Shown here piece after piece: positions 41,971 to 52,998 of a stretch of 64,000 nt of DNA; position 1 is the stretch's first letter; every line of letters starts with the position of its first letter. The translations under genes and the position numbers were made by a program. Origin of the DNA: Stagonosporopsis chrysanthemi (Eukaryota > Ascomycota > Dothideomycetes > Pleosporales > Didymellaceae); NCBI GenBank assembly GCA_022560025.1, contig JAFISE010000143.1, forward strand, positions 1 through 64,000, read 5' to 3'. The notes under the pieces were generated by a model. It was not told the DNA's origin. It made no database searches and was given only the letters and a program-made list of their open reading frames with translations.

Positions 41971-42808
41971 TTGCAAGATTCCCGTTATATACATAGCTTT
42001 TTCAGCGGATAGTCGTCCTGTAGAAATGTATGGACCACCCAAACTATGATACACTAGACTGCAGGTCACTTCTGGTTGGTCAACGATAGTGACTGGCTGA
42101 TCAAGAGTAATCCTCTACGTCGTAGTCTAGTAGATTAGAAGGGACCCGCACATTTTCGCAAGCACTGATACTCGAGAGATGTTGATTTATTCCAATAACA
42201 AACTAATCAAACAATTCAACATGGAAAACTCTTCCATTTGTTAGAAACATTTTAGAACACTGCCTAAAGTATATATGCAAGACATAACTTTCCCAAAGGG
42301 CGCATGACACGGTACTGTTGGTGTCTACCAGCCTCTATCCTTTGTAATAATTACCGTCACATGCACTATTCTTAAACGCCTGATCTCTTCACCAATGATC
42401 AAACTATCACAGCAGACTCCAGACTCAACAATCCAGACAGTAATGGCACCAACGACATCATCACCATATGCAGAGAAGTTGACATTGAGGACTTTCAGCA
42501 CCAACACTTGGGTTTGCGATGCATTTATCTTTTCAATTTCCTATATACCGATTGCAAAGCATCATCAGTCTTGCTGCACAGCTGATGGGCTATCAAGTTC
42601 GACGATACAAAAAGAATGTTAACAAACGTCATCCTGTCACGCCATACACGCCATTCGACCCGTTCTCCTGGACCCCAGATCAATGTTGAACCAAACGCGA
42701 GTGTTTCATGATGACGTCCCATGCTGTTTTCACCCATGGCTTTTCACACGCAACCCAAGTACCGCAAGCCCTCGAACTTCCCTGGCTCATCAATTCAAAT
42801 CCTGCCAC
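41971..42808. other. intergenic, no supported gene
   Basis: AT-rich sequence with short frames on both strands (for example 42325-42507 and 42525-42737 minus). Neither shows a domain. Nothing is called. Confidence 0.45.
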
Positions 42809-43438
42809 TCACTGATACTGCTTCTGTCGTTTGTACATTTCTTCGTGGCCTTCATGTCTGGAGACGGTGTGCACCTGCACCTCCACTTCCTCCTTAGGGT
42901 GTCGCTTCTCGGTGCTTGTTGCTGAAATTGGAGTTTCTTCTTCTTGGACTACAAGACCGAGCGGGTCAGCAGGCTGTGGCGACGCGTCCGTCGAAGGAGC
43001 TTCAGACGTGGGAACCAGATCCGGCGTCTCTGGCGGCGTGTCGTCCGGGGTCGATGGACCTTGACTGCGCATGTAGGCGCGAACCATGTCGTGATGGTAT
43101 TCGCTATACCTTGCGCGCGTCTCGGGTGGTGTGTGACCAAGCCGGGAGTCATCGACTTCATCGCCGTAAATTTTGCGTCGCGGGCTTTCTTTCTCGGACA
43201 GCAAGCGGAGCGCGAGGTACAGCTTGTGTGCAAAGTTCGGATCTTGCCCAAGTGTACGGACGGTTGGAGAGTCGTAGTTCAGGGTGAGACATTTGCCATG
43301 AGTTGCGATGATCTCGTCGTTACGGTAAACCTCTATCTCGGGGACCTGGCCTGGCCATGCCGTGGCATATGACATATCATCTCCGTCAATGTTGCTAGTT
43401 CGGCATGCAGCCACAAGGCCATGGGCTGTGCTCATCAC
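42809..43438 (-). CDS. DDSRLGHTPPETRARY-motif protein, locus 2
   Basis: An uninterrupted frame of 209 codons from the ATG at 43438. The N-terminal ~50 residues (MMSTAHGLVAACRTSN) are specific to this copy. Then the family blocks follow: IIATHGKCLTLNYDSPT at ~43-59, LALRLLSEKESPRRKIYGDE at ~77-96, DDSRLGHTPPETRARY at ~98-113, and a Pro/Thr/Glu-rich, probably disordered tail (STPDDTPPETPDL). It has no signal peptide or membrane helix. It is a single unit, whereas locus 1 is duplicated and broken. It lies divergently from the FHA-kinase gene at 44508, as at locus 1. I do not recognise the family from any named domain, so no function is assigned; the invariant charged block suggests a binding surface. 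Confidence 0.6.
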   Translation of the reverse strand: MMSTAHGLVAACRTSNIDGDDMSYATAWPGQVPEIEVYRNDEIIATHGKCLTLNYDSPTVRTLGQDPNFAHKLYLALRLLSEKESPRRKIYGDEVDDSRLGHTPPETRARYSEYHHDMVRAYMRSQGPSTPDDTPPETPDLVPTSEAPSTDASPQPADPLGLVVQEEETPISATSTEKRHPKEEVEVQVHTVSRHEGHEEMYKRQKQYQ

Positions 43439-44507
43439 GAAAGTTGGTGGACTTTTGAGTAGGTGGGAGGAGCTGTCGCGAAATTACTGTCTTCTGAAGG
43501 ACACGTCGAAGCAACGACCCGCGCGAGCGCAAGGCAGCAACGCACTAGACCAGAAGCGGTAAGCGTATACTGCTTTCACTCGACCACACCTAGCCCGACT
43601 TTGGTACTGGCGATTCTCACGGCTGTGACCGTAGCATGAAAATTTACTCCTGGCTTCACTCAAAGATGGGGGGTGAGCCGTCTTTCACATACTTGCTGCT
43701 CGCCCCCTTATCTGACTTAAAAGACACTGGGACTGGACCGAACATCGCTGTGTATCTATGCATGCTTCACTTCGCACACGAGAGGCATCACATTTTCAAG
43801 GTCAAGATGTCACTTCTGGTCTGCGTCTCCCACCCCTTGAGCGATAAGAACTTACCAAACTGGAGTATCGCAATACTCAGCCCATCAACAAATGGCAACA
43901 CTATGTACACGGCGTCTCGCGTAGAGTTGAGCGCACGAAAGAGTTCAAATTGGTGTTGCAGATGTAAACGACGGTCACAGCTCCAGATGGCTTCTTTCAC
44001 TTCACGCACATACTGTATATAAGGCAAGTTTTCGCGCACTGTCAGCTATCTCCCGCCCTTTCAACAGGAGCTCCCCACCACCACAGCTTCTAGTCTGGAG
44101 CAGCGCCAGCAATCAGCTCGTCTTCTTTCGACACTCGTGACGGCACGTTACTTGCGCAACAAGATTCCAGATCGAATATATTTCGGCTCAATACCTGACA
44201 GTAGGCTGCCGCGGTATCCAGAACATTGCACTGTCAGCTGACTTGAATCTCAGACTATGCCTTCTGCGACCATTTATCCACGGTAGACTTTGGCAGTTGA
44301 TCAACAATGTCGGGTTTCCTACCTCCACACGTACCGTTCTCCCCTGAACGTTCGTATCCTCCTGATCCCGTCTTCACAGTCGATCTGACACCCGCAGCCA
44401 CATAGCCCAAATGCCCGAGCATCACCGATCGCGGTCCAAATCTTCCCGATCTCGATCTACCAGCGACAGCATTTGCCGTACTGATACCCATCAATGCCCC
44501 AGCAAAG
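43439..44507. promoter_or_regulatory. divergent intergenic region of locus 2
   Basis: 1.07 kb between the motif-protein start and the FHA start. It must contain both promoters. No repeat or TATA box common to the 406-bp gap of locus 1 is evident. Confidence 0.4.
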
Positions 44508-45038
44508 GTGGCCATGCATCGCGGTGTGGAGCAGACCATAGCATTGGGGGCTGACCCTTACACGAAATTCCGGCATTGCGAACCAGAAATGTTCTTTGAT
44601 CGAGACGCGGCCTCACACATGTCGGGCGAGTCTGGATCAGATTCAAGTCAAAACGAGACCCCCAAGACGGACGAATATCGATGGCAGATGGCTATCTGGA
44701 GTGCCAAATTTTTCTTCGACCTTAGAGCGCTCGACTCAGATACGAGCCCAGTATGGGTCGCAGGCAAGAGTAGCCAGCTTGCTGCCGATGGCGTTCAATT
44801 CCTCATAATTGACGAAGACCTTCGCAAAAGACACGTCGTCTTCCAGCATTCGCCCAAATCCGGTGGCATTACCATCGCTCCTAGATCTAGAAAGGCCAGG
44901 AACGTCTGTGTTAACGGCATTACGGTAATGGAAGACGGCTATACCATTATCGGAGGCACTTCCCAGATCTCTATCAATGGTCTGCACTTCTCCTTGGAGT
45001 ATCTACCCCTTTCATACACTACTGAAATGGCGCGCTAA
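44508..45038 (+). CDS. FHA-domain protein, locus 2 (N-terminal half of FHA-kinase gene)
   Basis: 176 residues from the ATG at 44508; a second ATG two codons later could also start it. FHA-like region at ~70-168: WVAGKSSQLAADGVQFLIID, RKRHVVFQHSPKSGGITIAP, VCVNGITV, ISINGLHFSLEY, corresponding block for block to locus 1 (WAVGKGGRN, HGLHAVFSL, VTVDGLPV, IKFELEY). The frame stops at 45036-45038 just after the FHA domain. One base out of frame, the sequence goes on as RAKRDKFISAIHK, the equivalent of the locus 1 linker, so an extra base near 45037 has split the gene. FHA domains bind phosphothreonine. Confidence 0.68.
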   Translation: MAMHRGVEQTIALGADPYTKFRHCEPEMFFDRDAASHMSGESGSDSSQNETPKTDEYRWQMAIWSAKFFFDLRALDSDTSPVWVAGKSSQLAADGVQFLIIDEDLRKRHVVFQHSPKSGGITIAPRSRKARNVCVNGITVMEDGYTIIGGTSQISINGLHFSLEYLPLSYTTEMAR

Positions 45039-46170
45039 GCGGGACAAATTCATCTCAGCGATACACAAGGATCATGCCGCTGAAACCTTGCACATGACAC
45101 CTTCTGCTCCAATACACAATTGGCAGTACGGAGGCTGGAATCTACAGGAGGAGGAAGCAGGTCGCGGTGCACAAGGAGTGGTCCGCATAGCAACAAACAG
45201 TATGGACGTGGTAGCGTGTTTCAAATTTGTTGAGCGCACAGTCTACAATGCCGATGTTCAGGCAGAAAGAACAAAGCTGTTACAGAGATTGGCGACTGAG
45301 ATCGACGAAGCCATGAAGCAAGGGATGCGTCCACTGGTCCTCAAGTTACTTGAGGTGCTTCCACCTGAGAGACAACAGCTTGATGAAGCAGCACTCAGGA
45401 TTCGAGGAAAGGAGCCCGTCTATTACGTCTACGTTCCTTTGTGCAAGGAGACGTTCCGTCAGCACAACCCTCATACTCTTCATCAACGCCGAAAGCTCTT
45501 CAAGAGTGTCTTGGAGGCGCTCGCTTTCATCCATTCGCTTGCATACATCCATCAAGACATCAAGCCCGCTAACATCGGTGTGAATAACGGACATGCCGTG
45601 CTCCTCGACCTGGACCAGATGGTCAAACCAGCTACTCCGGAACTTCCGTGTACACCCGGACGAAGCGGAACGGTATTGTACCTGGCTCCGGAGCGCGAAA
45701 TGAAGGCTCATAACCATCTGATCGACGTCTGATCTGCAGGCATCATCCTATTTCAGATGCTATATGGCTACCATCCCTTTGCATTAGGCACAAACCCGTT
45801 CAGAATCGACTCCCCCAACAATGACCTTCGCCGCAAATTCGATAAGGTACACGACGAAGTCATAAAGAGGCTCAAGAGTGGTGCTGACCCACTCAACGCG
45901 CTTTTGATCCGCCTCCTCGCTCATGAGTACTCGGCCCAGAACCCTGGGCCTCGCCCCAGCGCACAAGAAGCGCTCGACGATCTGGTGTGGGAGACGATTG
46001 AGAACTGGTCCTTTCCTGAACAGACAGGCACTGAGGCTCCGGTTGGCATGGGGCAGTACGAGGAAGGAATGACAACAGAAGAGATGTCGCCGGAAGAGAA
46101 GAAGGCTCTAGAGGAGCGCTTCAAGCAGGTTCCGATTGCTCGGGCAGCAGGACCCTCGATGAACGAGTAG
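44977..46170 (+). pseudogene. kinase-like half of locus 2 FHA gene, nonsense in DVWSxG motif
   Basis: The reading includes YGGWNLQEEEAGRGAQGVVR (glycine loop GRGAQGVV), VVACFKFV (candidate ATP lysine), ALAFIHSLAYIHQDIKPANI (catalytic loop HQD in place of HRD, with Asp and Lys kept), LLDLDQMV (DLD in place of DFG) and SGTVLYLAPE. In the conserved DVWSxGII motif the Trp codon is TGA (45730-45732), ending the 251-codon frame. The same frame then continues SAGIILFQMLYGYHPFALG to a natural-looking end at 46170 (RPSAQEALDDL). Apart from the frameshift against the FHA part and this stop, the domain is well preserved, better than at locus 1. It may have been catalytic before these lesions. Confidence 0.7.
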
Positions 46171-47033
46171 TTCGGCAGCTCTGCGCCTTCTGCCGACGTG
46201 AATTGCAGTTGGTTGATGCCATTGGTCTCAGACTTGGATTGCAGCACTTGGGCACGCCCAACTCCACAGAAGAATCCAGATCTTGAAGTATAGAAGGTCC
46301 TCGTACCAGGTGTGACCAATTAGCAGGTCGGCAGGTCATCAACTTCAACCAAGGATAATCCGTCTTTGTAAAGGTGGTCAAGATGAGGCGAGATGGGAGT
46401 TGGATGCGCTGACGTGATCATGGCATTCTTACGGCCTGTAGTTCGACTCTTTGCTCCATAACTCATACTCTGGGCCAGTATTCAAACATTACATGATCAT
46501 GTTATAATATAGCGCGTCTACTGCATGATCTGCTCTTCAAATCGCGACTTTAATCTGCAACGCATTTGTCAAGGACATCTCGCTTCATGATAAGTAGCTC
46601 CAATTGCCACGCCAATTGAATCGCCTGATAGGGATTCGTGTCTTATTAGTGAGAGTATCATTCACTGTTCAAAAACACATGGCAGAGTCTGATGCTCGAA
46701 ACAAAATCCTTGCTTGGTTTTCTACATAATCACTGAGGACCAATTGTAACATAGCATCAGGGTAAATTGGAAGGACGAATGACTCAAATCTCGGACCCAA
46801 TATCACGGCTATTCTGCAGACTGCGAACAGTCACTGCGTAGTTCTACAGTGTAACTACAAGGTAATTAAAATGTATTCCACATTGAACGGAATTTCTCCT
46901 CAACCCAGCAGCCCGTCATTGTGGCCTGATAGCGACCAATAATTTCGTCGCGTTGCGTTATGAAGGGTCAAATTCAAGCTCGCAGTTTACCACTCAAGTA
47001 GCTGTCGTAGTCCTCCATGACACCAGTGGCAGA
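46171..47033. other. intergenic, no supported gene
   Basis: AT-rich 3' region between the kinase gene and the convergent ALDH gene. No coding pattern. Confidence 0.5.
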
Positions 47034-48668
47034 TTACGCCCTCTTCAAGAACAAAGTCTGAGAGTTACAGAACGACTTCAATCCGCCAACTCCCCATTCA
47101 GTACCAATCCCACTCTCTTTGTGTCCGCCAAATGATACGCGGGGATCAAGTTCAAAGTGCGTGTTGACCCACACTGTGCCCGCTTCTAGTTCTCGCGCGA
47201 CACGATTAGCCCTATCAACATCCTTGGACCAAACAGATGCACCAAGGCCCATCTTCGTGTTGTTGGCCTTTTGGACGGCATCGGCTTCATCCTTAAATGT
47301 GAGGTATGGCACGATGGGTCCGAACGGTTCTTCTTCAACAATGCGTGAGGTCTCTGCAGGCCTGTCGATGATGGTAGGAGTGATGAAGTAGCCTTGCCCC
47401 TCAGGGTTCGTACCACCAACCGCCACCCTCCAATTCTCCTTCTCAATATCAGAAAAGAAGTCCTTCACGCGTTCGTACTGCATTGCGTTCTGCAGCGGTC
47501 CAAGATAGACATCAGGCTCATCTCCTGCACCAACCTATACATTTTCAGCTGGCGTTAAAACGATGGAAAACGCATGGCAATTCCTACCTTGAGATTCTTC
47601 GTGGCTTTGACAAGTGCAGGGAGAAATTTATCGGCAATAGATTCTTGGACGAAAATTCGCTTTACCGCGAGACAGATCTGGAACAGTGAACGTCAGAAAT
47701 GCAAGTACCAAGACATTCTACCTACCTGTCCAGAGTTCAGAAATGCTAGTCCGGCTACGCGTTGAGCAACATCGTCGACGTCAACATCGTCGAATACAAG
47801 AGCAGGATCGTTTCCTCCACTGTAGTTCTGCGTTAATGATAGGTCTTCGCCGGAGAAGAAGGGTTTCGACATACAGCTCTAGAGTGACTCGTTTCAGAGT
47901 CTTGCTGGCGCTTTCCATGACCTTCTTACCCGTGAAGGTCGAACCCGTGAAGCTGATCTTCGCAGGTATAGGGTGCGATGTGAGCCAAGGGCCAAGGTCA
48001 TCACCGCCAGATAGGGCCTGTAGGACACCCGGAGGAAAGAATTTTTGACCCAGCTCAACGAGCTTCAAGCCGCATGCCGGGGTAAATGGAGATGGCTTAA
48101 TGATTATGCTGTTGCCAGTCAACAAAGCAGGCGTAATCTTGCCTACTGCAAGAAGCACTGGGTAGTTCCATGGCACAAGACCAACGGAAACGCCGAGGGG
48201 CACGTAACGAGTGACAATCTCCTTGTCACCTTCGACAATGTGCTCCTCAGGCAGCTCCAGCTTGGCTAATTCTCGGATCCATTGGACTGACATGTCGAGT
48301 TCGACGCGGGCAAAAACGAGCTGTGAAGCAGAAACATCAGCATCATGAGGACGTGAGCATCCTAATTCTCTTACGGGCTTGCCTTGTTCCTTGGTCAAGT
48401 GCTGGACGAAGCCTTCACTCTCTTGCTGTAGCGCATCTGCAAAGGCAAGCAAAGCCGTCTTACGCTCCGCCCAGGGGACCCATGCCCACGAGGTAAAAGC
48501 CTTCTGGGCAGCGGCTGCTGCGCGGTCAACATGTTCGAGAGTTGAGACGGGCACATCTGGGCCTGCTTCGCCCGTGGCAGGGTCTATGCTGTGACGGGTG
48601 TTGGATGTAGACTCCAGCCTTCCGTCAATAATGTTGTAGAAGTGTGTCCAGTCGAGTTTTTGTGCCAT
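47034..48668 (-). CDS. aldehyde dehydrogenase, copy B, five exons
   Basis: NAD(P)-dependent aldehyde oxidation, cytosolic by sequence. Model: complement(join(47034..47534, 47588..47677, 47726..47819, 47875..48321, 48376..48668)), 474 residues. Motifs: PWNYPVLLAVGKITPALL, FTGSTFTGKKV, LELGGNDPALVFDD (catalytic Glu), the Cys in NSGQICLAVKRIF, EEPFGPIVPY, SFGGHKESGIGTEWG. The intron at 48322-48375 is 54 nt and in frame, so it can masquerade as coding (VRELGCSRPH); splicing joins EQGKP to LVFARVEL. It is closer to aldehyde dehydrogenases of the aminobutyraldehyde/vanillin-like group than to copies A and C, and intron positions are not shared, so this is not a recent tandem duplicate. The start is the ATG in MAQKLDWTHFYNIIDG; the open frame extends 24 codons further upstream without support. 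Confidence 0.9.
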
Positions 48669-49611
48669 GGTTCGAATGATGTCCTGTAAGAGTAAAGATG
48701 GATTCAACAAGAGAAGTGAAAAACCCGAATGATGGAGCACATTTAGGGTGTCCTGGGGACTGACCCCTCAGTGGAGGGCTGTGCTTATGTACAGGGTGCT
48801 ACACCTCGGCTGGCTCTCGAGCTACCCCGCCACGGCCCATGCCGTGTACATACATCTTGCCACCCGGGTAGCGTGCCGTGCGCAGCTGACGCACCTGGCA
48901 CGAGTTGCACTGCCCTAATCATCAACCAGGTAGTAATAGAAAAATTCCCCAATTCGTAGACTCAAAACATACTTACAGTCATCAATGAATCTTCGGCGGT
49001 CTGCGACGTGTTAATACCTCAACACACCATATGCGCGCTTGTGTAGATAAGATTTACGCACCGTGTGCAAGTCTCACGTATTTTACTAGAATGAGCCGGT
49101 GTTGGGGTGATCGTCGCGTTACTCATTTTGCGAGAACTTGCGGGTCGACGCAGCGAACAGTGTACACCTTGTTCGACGTCAACGCGGGGTCAGATATCTA
49201 AAGATTCAGACTCGTGTCCCTTACAAGCAGCTATGTTGCGCCTTCAGCAAATGTATTAATATTGGCGTTCGCATAATGCTAGGCACTTGTTGCCACAGGA
49301 CGACAGGTAGGCCACAGAAATAGTTGTAGTATCGTGTAATTGTGTGGTCCTGCGTGAGCCAGAAGGCTCGTACTAGGCCAAGCTAATGCCAAGGTTCCAC
49401 TACATTTGTTGAGATTGCAGACGCGCCGAATCTTCCCTCGCGGTATTTGACCGTCACCACCGCAGAAACTTCTTACAATACGTCTCGCTCTCTTCCGCTT
49501 ACTGCTAATTGCCGGTATGGAGAGCACATCGCAAGCGAAGGTATTGGTCTCACTCAAGGAGTAGGAGCTTCTCCCCAGAGCTGTCATATAAGCTACCTGA
49601 CACGTTTCCAG
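48669..49611. other. intergenic between ALDH B and BTB gene
   Basis: Divergent promoters are expected here. No clear gene. A possible first BTB exon with an ATG at 49517 cannot be joined in phase. Confidence 0.45.
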
Positions 49612-50468
49612 TTCCCTGAAATCTGGCGTCTACTCAGATCTCGTCATAACATGTGGCAAAGATACGTATCGAGTTCACAAGCTAATTGCCTGTGGTCGAG
49701 CCGGCTTTTTTGCGCGTGCGGTAGAGTTCGGTGGTCAAGTGAGTCTGCGGTACATCTCTTGAACACGAGATTCGTCTGACAGGTGGTGCTAAGGAAACTC
49801 AATCCGGAACAATCAGTTTACCCGAAGACGAGCCCAAGATTGTGAAACTTCTTATCCAGTACCTGTACGAGGGCGAGTATGAGCCGTTTTTACCTTCTGC
49901 CGCTGTGCAGACCTCCACGGTCGCCGCCCTCGCTACGCCAACCAAACGTGGGAAAGCATCGTCAGAGAGTGAAAAGTACAAGCTTTCTTTCCCTCATACT
50001 TGTCGTCACCCGTACGATTACTGTGAAAGTCCCCAAATCTGCCCGCACCACTACTGTGGCAGCCAGTGCGACTTAACATGTAGCGGGTTCGCCTGCGAAA
50101 TTTGTTCCACACCTGCCCTCATAGGATCTTCGCCACAGCTCCTGGTGCATACCAAGATGTACGAAGTAGCGGACAAGTATGATGTTGTCGGGCTCAAGGA
50201 GCTGGCAAGAGAAAAGTTCGGTCGGGGGTGCAAACTCTTTTGGAAGACTCCAGATTTTCACATTGCAGCTACCCACGCTTTTTCGACCACACCTGACGAT
50301 GACCACGGCCTTAGAGGTCTGGTGAGCCAGACCATCGCTAGGCACATGGAGCTCGCTCAGACACCCGAGGTTAGGGCGTTGCTGATACAACACAATGGTC
50401 TAGCGTTGGGCATCTTGGACGCGAAGAGCGAAGAGCTTGGTTGGAATGTCAAAACGCAAGTGCAGTGA
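49612..50468 (+). CDS. fungal BTB/POZ-domain protein, 5' end unresolved
   Basis: After a CAG splice acceptor at 49609-49611 the sequence reads LKSGVYSDLVITCGKDTYRV, HKLIACGRAGFFARAVEFG, the BTB core. An intron of about 49 nt (49734-49782, GTCAAG..ACAG; donor non-consensus) leads to GTISLPEDEPKIVKLLIQYL, YEGEYEPF. Then comes a Cys/His segment typical of this family (CPHHYCGSQCDLTCSGFACE), and the second half of BTB with its BACK-like tail (LLVHTKMYEVADKYDVVGLK, ELAREKFGRG). It ends at 50468. BTB domains mediate dimerisation and often recruit Cul3 ligases; many fungal paralogues are uncharacterised. The first exon and start codon are not identified, so the gene is either incompletely modelled or damaged at its 5' end. 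Confidence 0.75.
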
Positions 50469-50651
50469 CAAATCAAGTTGCTAGCGGAGCGAACCTTACA
50501 ATGTGCATCAGATAAGTCCCACAAGCTAAAATTTCATACATCAAATTCATCCCTTTTAGATACATCGAAGGGTCCTTTCAGCAACTGCTTCAGGGGTTGT
50601 GTCGTTTCCTTTAATCATAGTGTCGAGGGATAAGCAGAGGCGGACAACGAC
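50469..50651. other. short convergent intergenic region
   Basis: 3' flanks of the BTB gene and ALDH C; nothing else seen. Confidence 0.4.
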
Positions 50652-52373
50652 TTAGTTTGGTGTTGGGTACGAGTATCTAAAGTGTATTGATTAGTGGTAG
50701 GTCCTGCGCTCCCATACCTATAGGATCTTGTACGTACTTGATGTGAATAGACTTTGGCTGTGTCCACTCCTTCAAGGCCGCCTTGCCATTTTCTCTTCCA
50801 ATGCCGCTGCTCTTGTATCCACCGAATGCCATGCTTGGGTGGAGGGACTCGACGTTGTTGACTGTCACTGTGCCCGCTTCTAGCTTGAAGGCAAACCGGA
50901 TAGCACGGTCGATGTCCTTTGTGAAAATTGACGCGTTGAGGCCGTACTCGGAGTCATTCGCCTTCTGTAATGCCTCTTCCTCGGTCTTGAACGTATCGAC
51001 GACAGCAACGGGACCGAAGATCTCCTTTTTCAGAATATCTGCATCAGCAATTGGCTTGAAGTAAATGGTAGGCTCCACGAATTGCCCCTTCTCTCCCCAG
51101 CTCTTGCCTCCAGTGATCAGCTGTGCCTCGTTCTTGCCATTCTCCAGGAACCTCATCACAGACGCTTTCTGTCCAGCGTGGTACATCGGACTGCTCACTG
51201 TCGTCATGTCCAAAGGATCGCTACCGAGAGTGCTAGCATGTTGTTCGACAATGGTCTTGAGCCGTGCCAAATACGCGTCTGCAATGTCCTCATGGACATA
51301 GATTCGTGTGGAAAGCGCGCAGGCCTGCCCGTTCAGTGTCAAGAACCAGGCCCCCGTTTGTACCGCGATGTCAAAATCGGCATCCGGGAAGATAATAAGA
51401 GGACTCTTGCCTCCGAGCTCGAGCGTGACGCGCTTAAGGTTGGAGTTCATGGCCGCAGCCTGGACTTTCCTACCTGTTGCAACGCTGCCTGTGAAACTGA
51501 TTTTGCGGATCTTCATATGCGATGCGAGCGCTGCGCCAGCTTCCGCTCCACCGACAATGACGTTGAGGACACCCGCAGGAATGCCGGAGTCGACAGCAAG
51601 CTTGGCAAGGTAAAGCGAGCTGAAAGGATTGAACTCCGAAGCCTTGAGGATAAGGGCATTGCCACCTGCAAGCGCGGGCGCGGCTTTCATGGCAAATGTA
51701 GAGACAGGGCTGTTGAAAGCATTGATGCCGGCGCAGATACCCAGAGGCTCGTTGCGGACAATCTGAGCAACATGTTAGCTGTTTCCAATCTGCACGTCCT
51801 CATCTTACGAGGCTTGAGGCATGCTCATAGTGAAAAGTGAGGGCCATACTCTCAGGGAGCCCTGCTCATCTGTGGGAGCTTCTCCAACGTATTTGTCACA
51901 GAAACCTGCAAAATACCGGAACAAATCTGCAGCTAATTTGGGCTCGAAAGTTGTGCTGAAAGCAGCCGGCTTGCCCACCAGGATAGACTCGTAGTACCCG
52001 ATTTGGTCGCCGTTCTTTTCAATGGCTGCGGCAAAGTTCCAGAGGTGTTCTCCGCGCTTTGCCTACAATTGGTGAGCATGTGGGGTTGCAATTGAGAACG
52101 CGGTGCTTACTGGCGTCAGAGCTTGCCACGCGATCAAACCTTTGGCAGCGGATTCGGTCGCAATGTCGACATCTTCAGCGTTCGCATAAGCGAAATCTGA
52201 GAGAGAGAAGTCAACGTCTGAGGGAACAACAGATTGGTTCAGGAAGATGTACCTCCCACTATCACCGAGTCATCATAGGATGACTTCAGGGCGACTGTCT
52301 GCGTGCCCTTGGCATCCACGTATTCGCCGTGGATGAACTGTTTGGTGGGAATGGGATACTTGAAAGAAGGCAT
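50652..52373 (-). CDS. aldehyde dehydrogenase, copy C, five exons
   Basis: Model: complement(join(50652..50676, 50738..51762, 51850..52062, 52111..52196, 52253..52373)), 489 residues, the standard ALDH length. The start is the ATG in MPSFKYPIPTKQFIHGEYVD. Motifs: NAFNSPVSTFAMKAAPALAG, FTGSVATGRKV, LELGGKSPLIIFPDAD, the nucleophile Cys in NGQACALSTRIYV, KEIFGPVAVVDTF, AFGGYKSSGIGRENG. The last intron (50677-50737, GTACGT..CTAAT..TTTAG) exchanges an apparent read-through end for the canonical SIHIKYSYPTPN. NAD(P)-dependent aldehyde oxidation, cytosolic. It lies 1.6 kb from a divergent short-chain dehydrogenase, a pairing that would suit successive oxidation of an alcohol to aldehyde to acid (inference). 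Confidence 0.92.
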
Positions 52374-52435
52374 AATGGGTGGTATTGGAAAGTGGATGTG
52401 AGAAGTGCAAAACACGGTACGGAACAGAGCAGACC

Positions 52436-52446
52436 AGATATATAAA
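52436..52446 (-). promoter_or_regulatory. TATA box of ALDH C
   Basis: TTTATATATCT on the minus strand, about 63 nt upstream of the ATG at 52373. Confidence 0.5.
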
Positions 52447-52618
52447 TGAAGTAGAAATGTCAACCAGCTTGGGCACAACGTGTGTATGCCCCTTGGCACG
52501 CCAACATGGCGTGATCGACCGGCTAACTATGCACTCCGGGACCGAGCGCGGCTTGGTTGGTATGATCCCCGGAATCACCATGATACATAATCACATCTCA
52601 AGCAAAAGGTGGTATACA

Positions 52619-52795
52619 GGGGGATAGGCCCGAACAGAGCGGCGGAGATAACTTCAAAGTGCAAAGAGCTAACACTACAAAGTGCAAGTATCTAACAAAA
52701 GTGCAAAATCCCTGACTGAGCGTTGCGAAGTTTTGAGATGTGTGGACTTAGGTCATATAGCCATCGCGTGCCTCTCTCCTGCTCTCGTGTTGATT
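52619..52795 (+). repeat. direct repeat unit 1 upstream of ALDH C
   Basis: The first of two diverged direct copies. Shared blocks include GAGATAACT..CAAAGTGCA, TATCTAAC..AAGTGCA, TGTGGACTTAGGTCA and CCATCGCGT(G/A)CCTCT. It lies between ALDH C and the SDR gene. Confidence 0.75.
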
Positions 52796-52833
52796 ATTGA
52801 AATAGCTTGGGTGCATAATCTCAGCCCAGGCAA

Positions 52834-52998
52834 GGGGGTCCGAATTGAGCGTAGATAACTACAAAGTGCAGATATCCAACACCACAATGTGCAAATATCT
52901 AACTGAAGTGCAAGATTTCCGAATGAGTGTTGAGGAGTTATGGTGTAGGTGGACTTAGGTCAAATCTCCATCGCGTACCTCTATCTTGATCGTGACTA
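52834..52998 (+). repeat. direct repeat unit 2 upstream of ALDH C
   Basis: The second copy, about 215 bp downstream of the first. AAAGTGCA/AATGTGCA motifs recur four or more times over both units at 15-25 bp spacing, which could be regulator sites. Confidence 0.75.

Noticed and set aside
46747..46860. TGTAAC start resembling another LTR
   Set aside because: No matching GTTACA end with a flanking 5-bp duplication was found.
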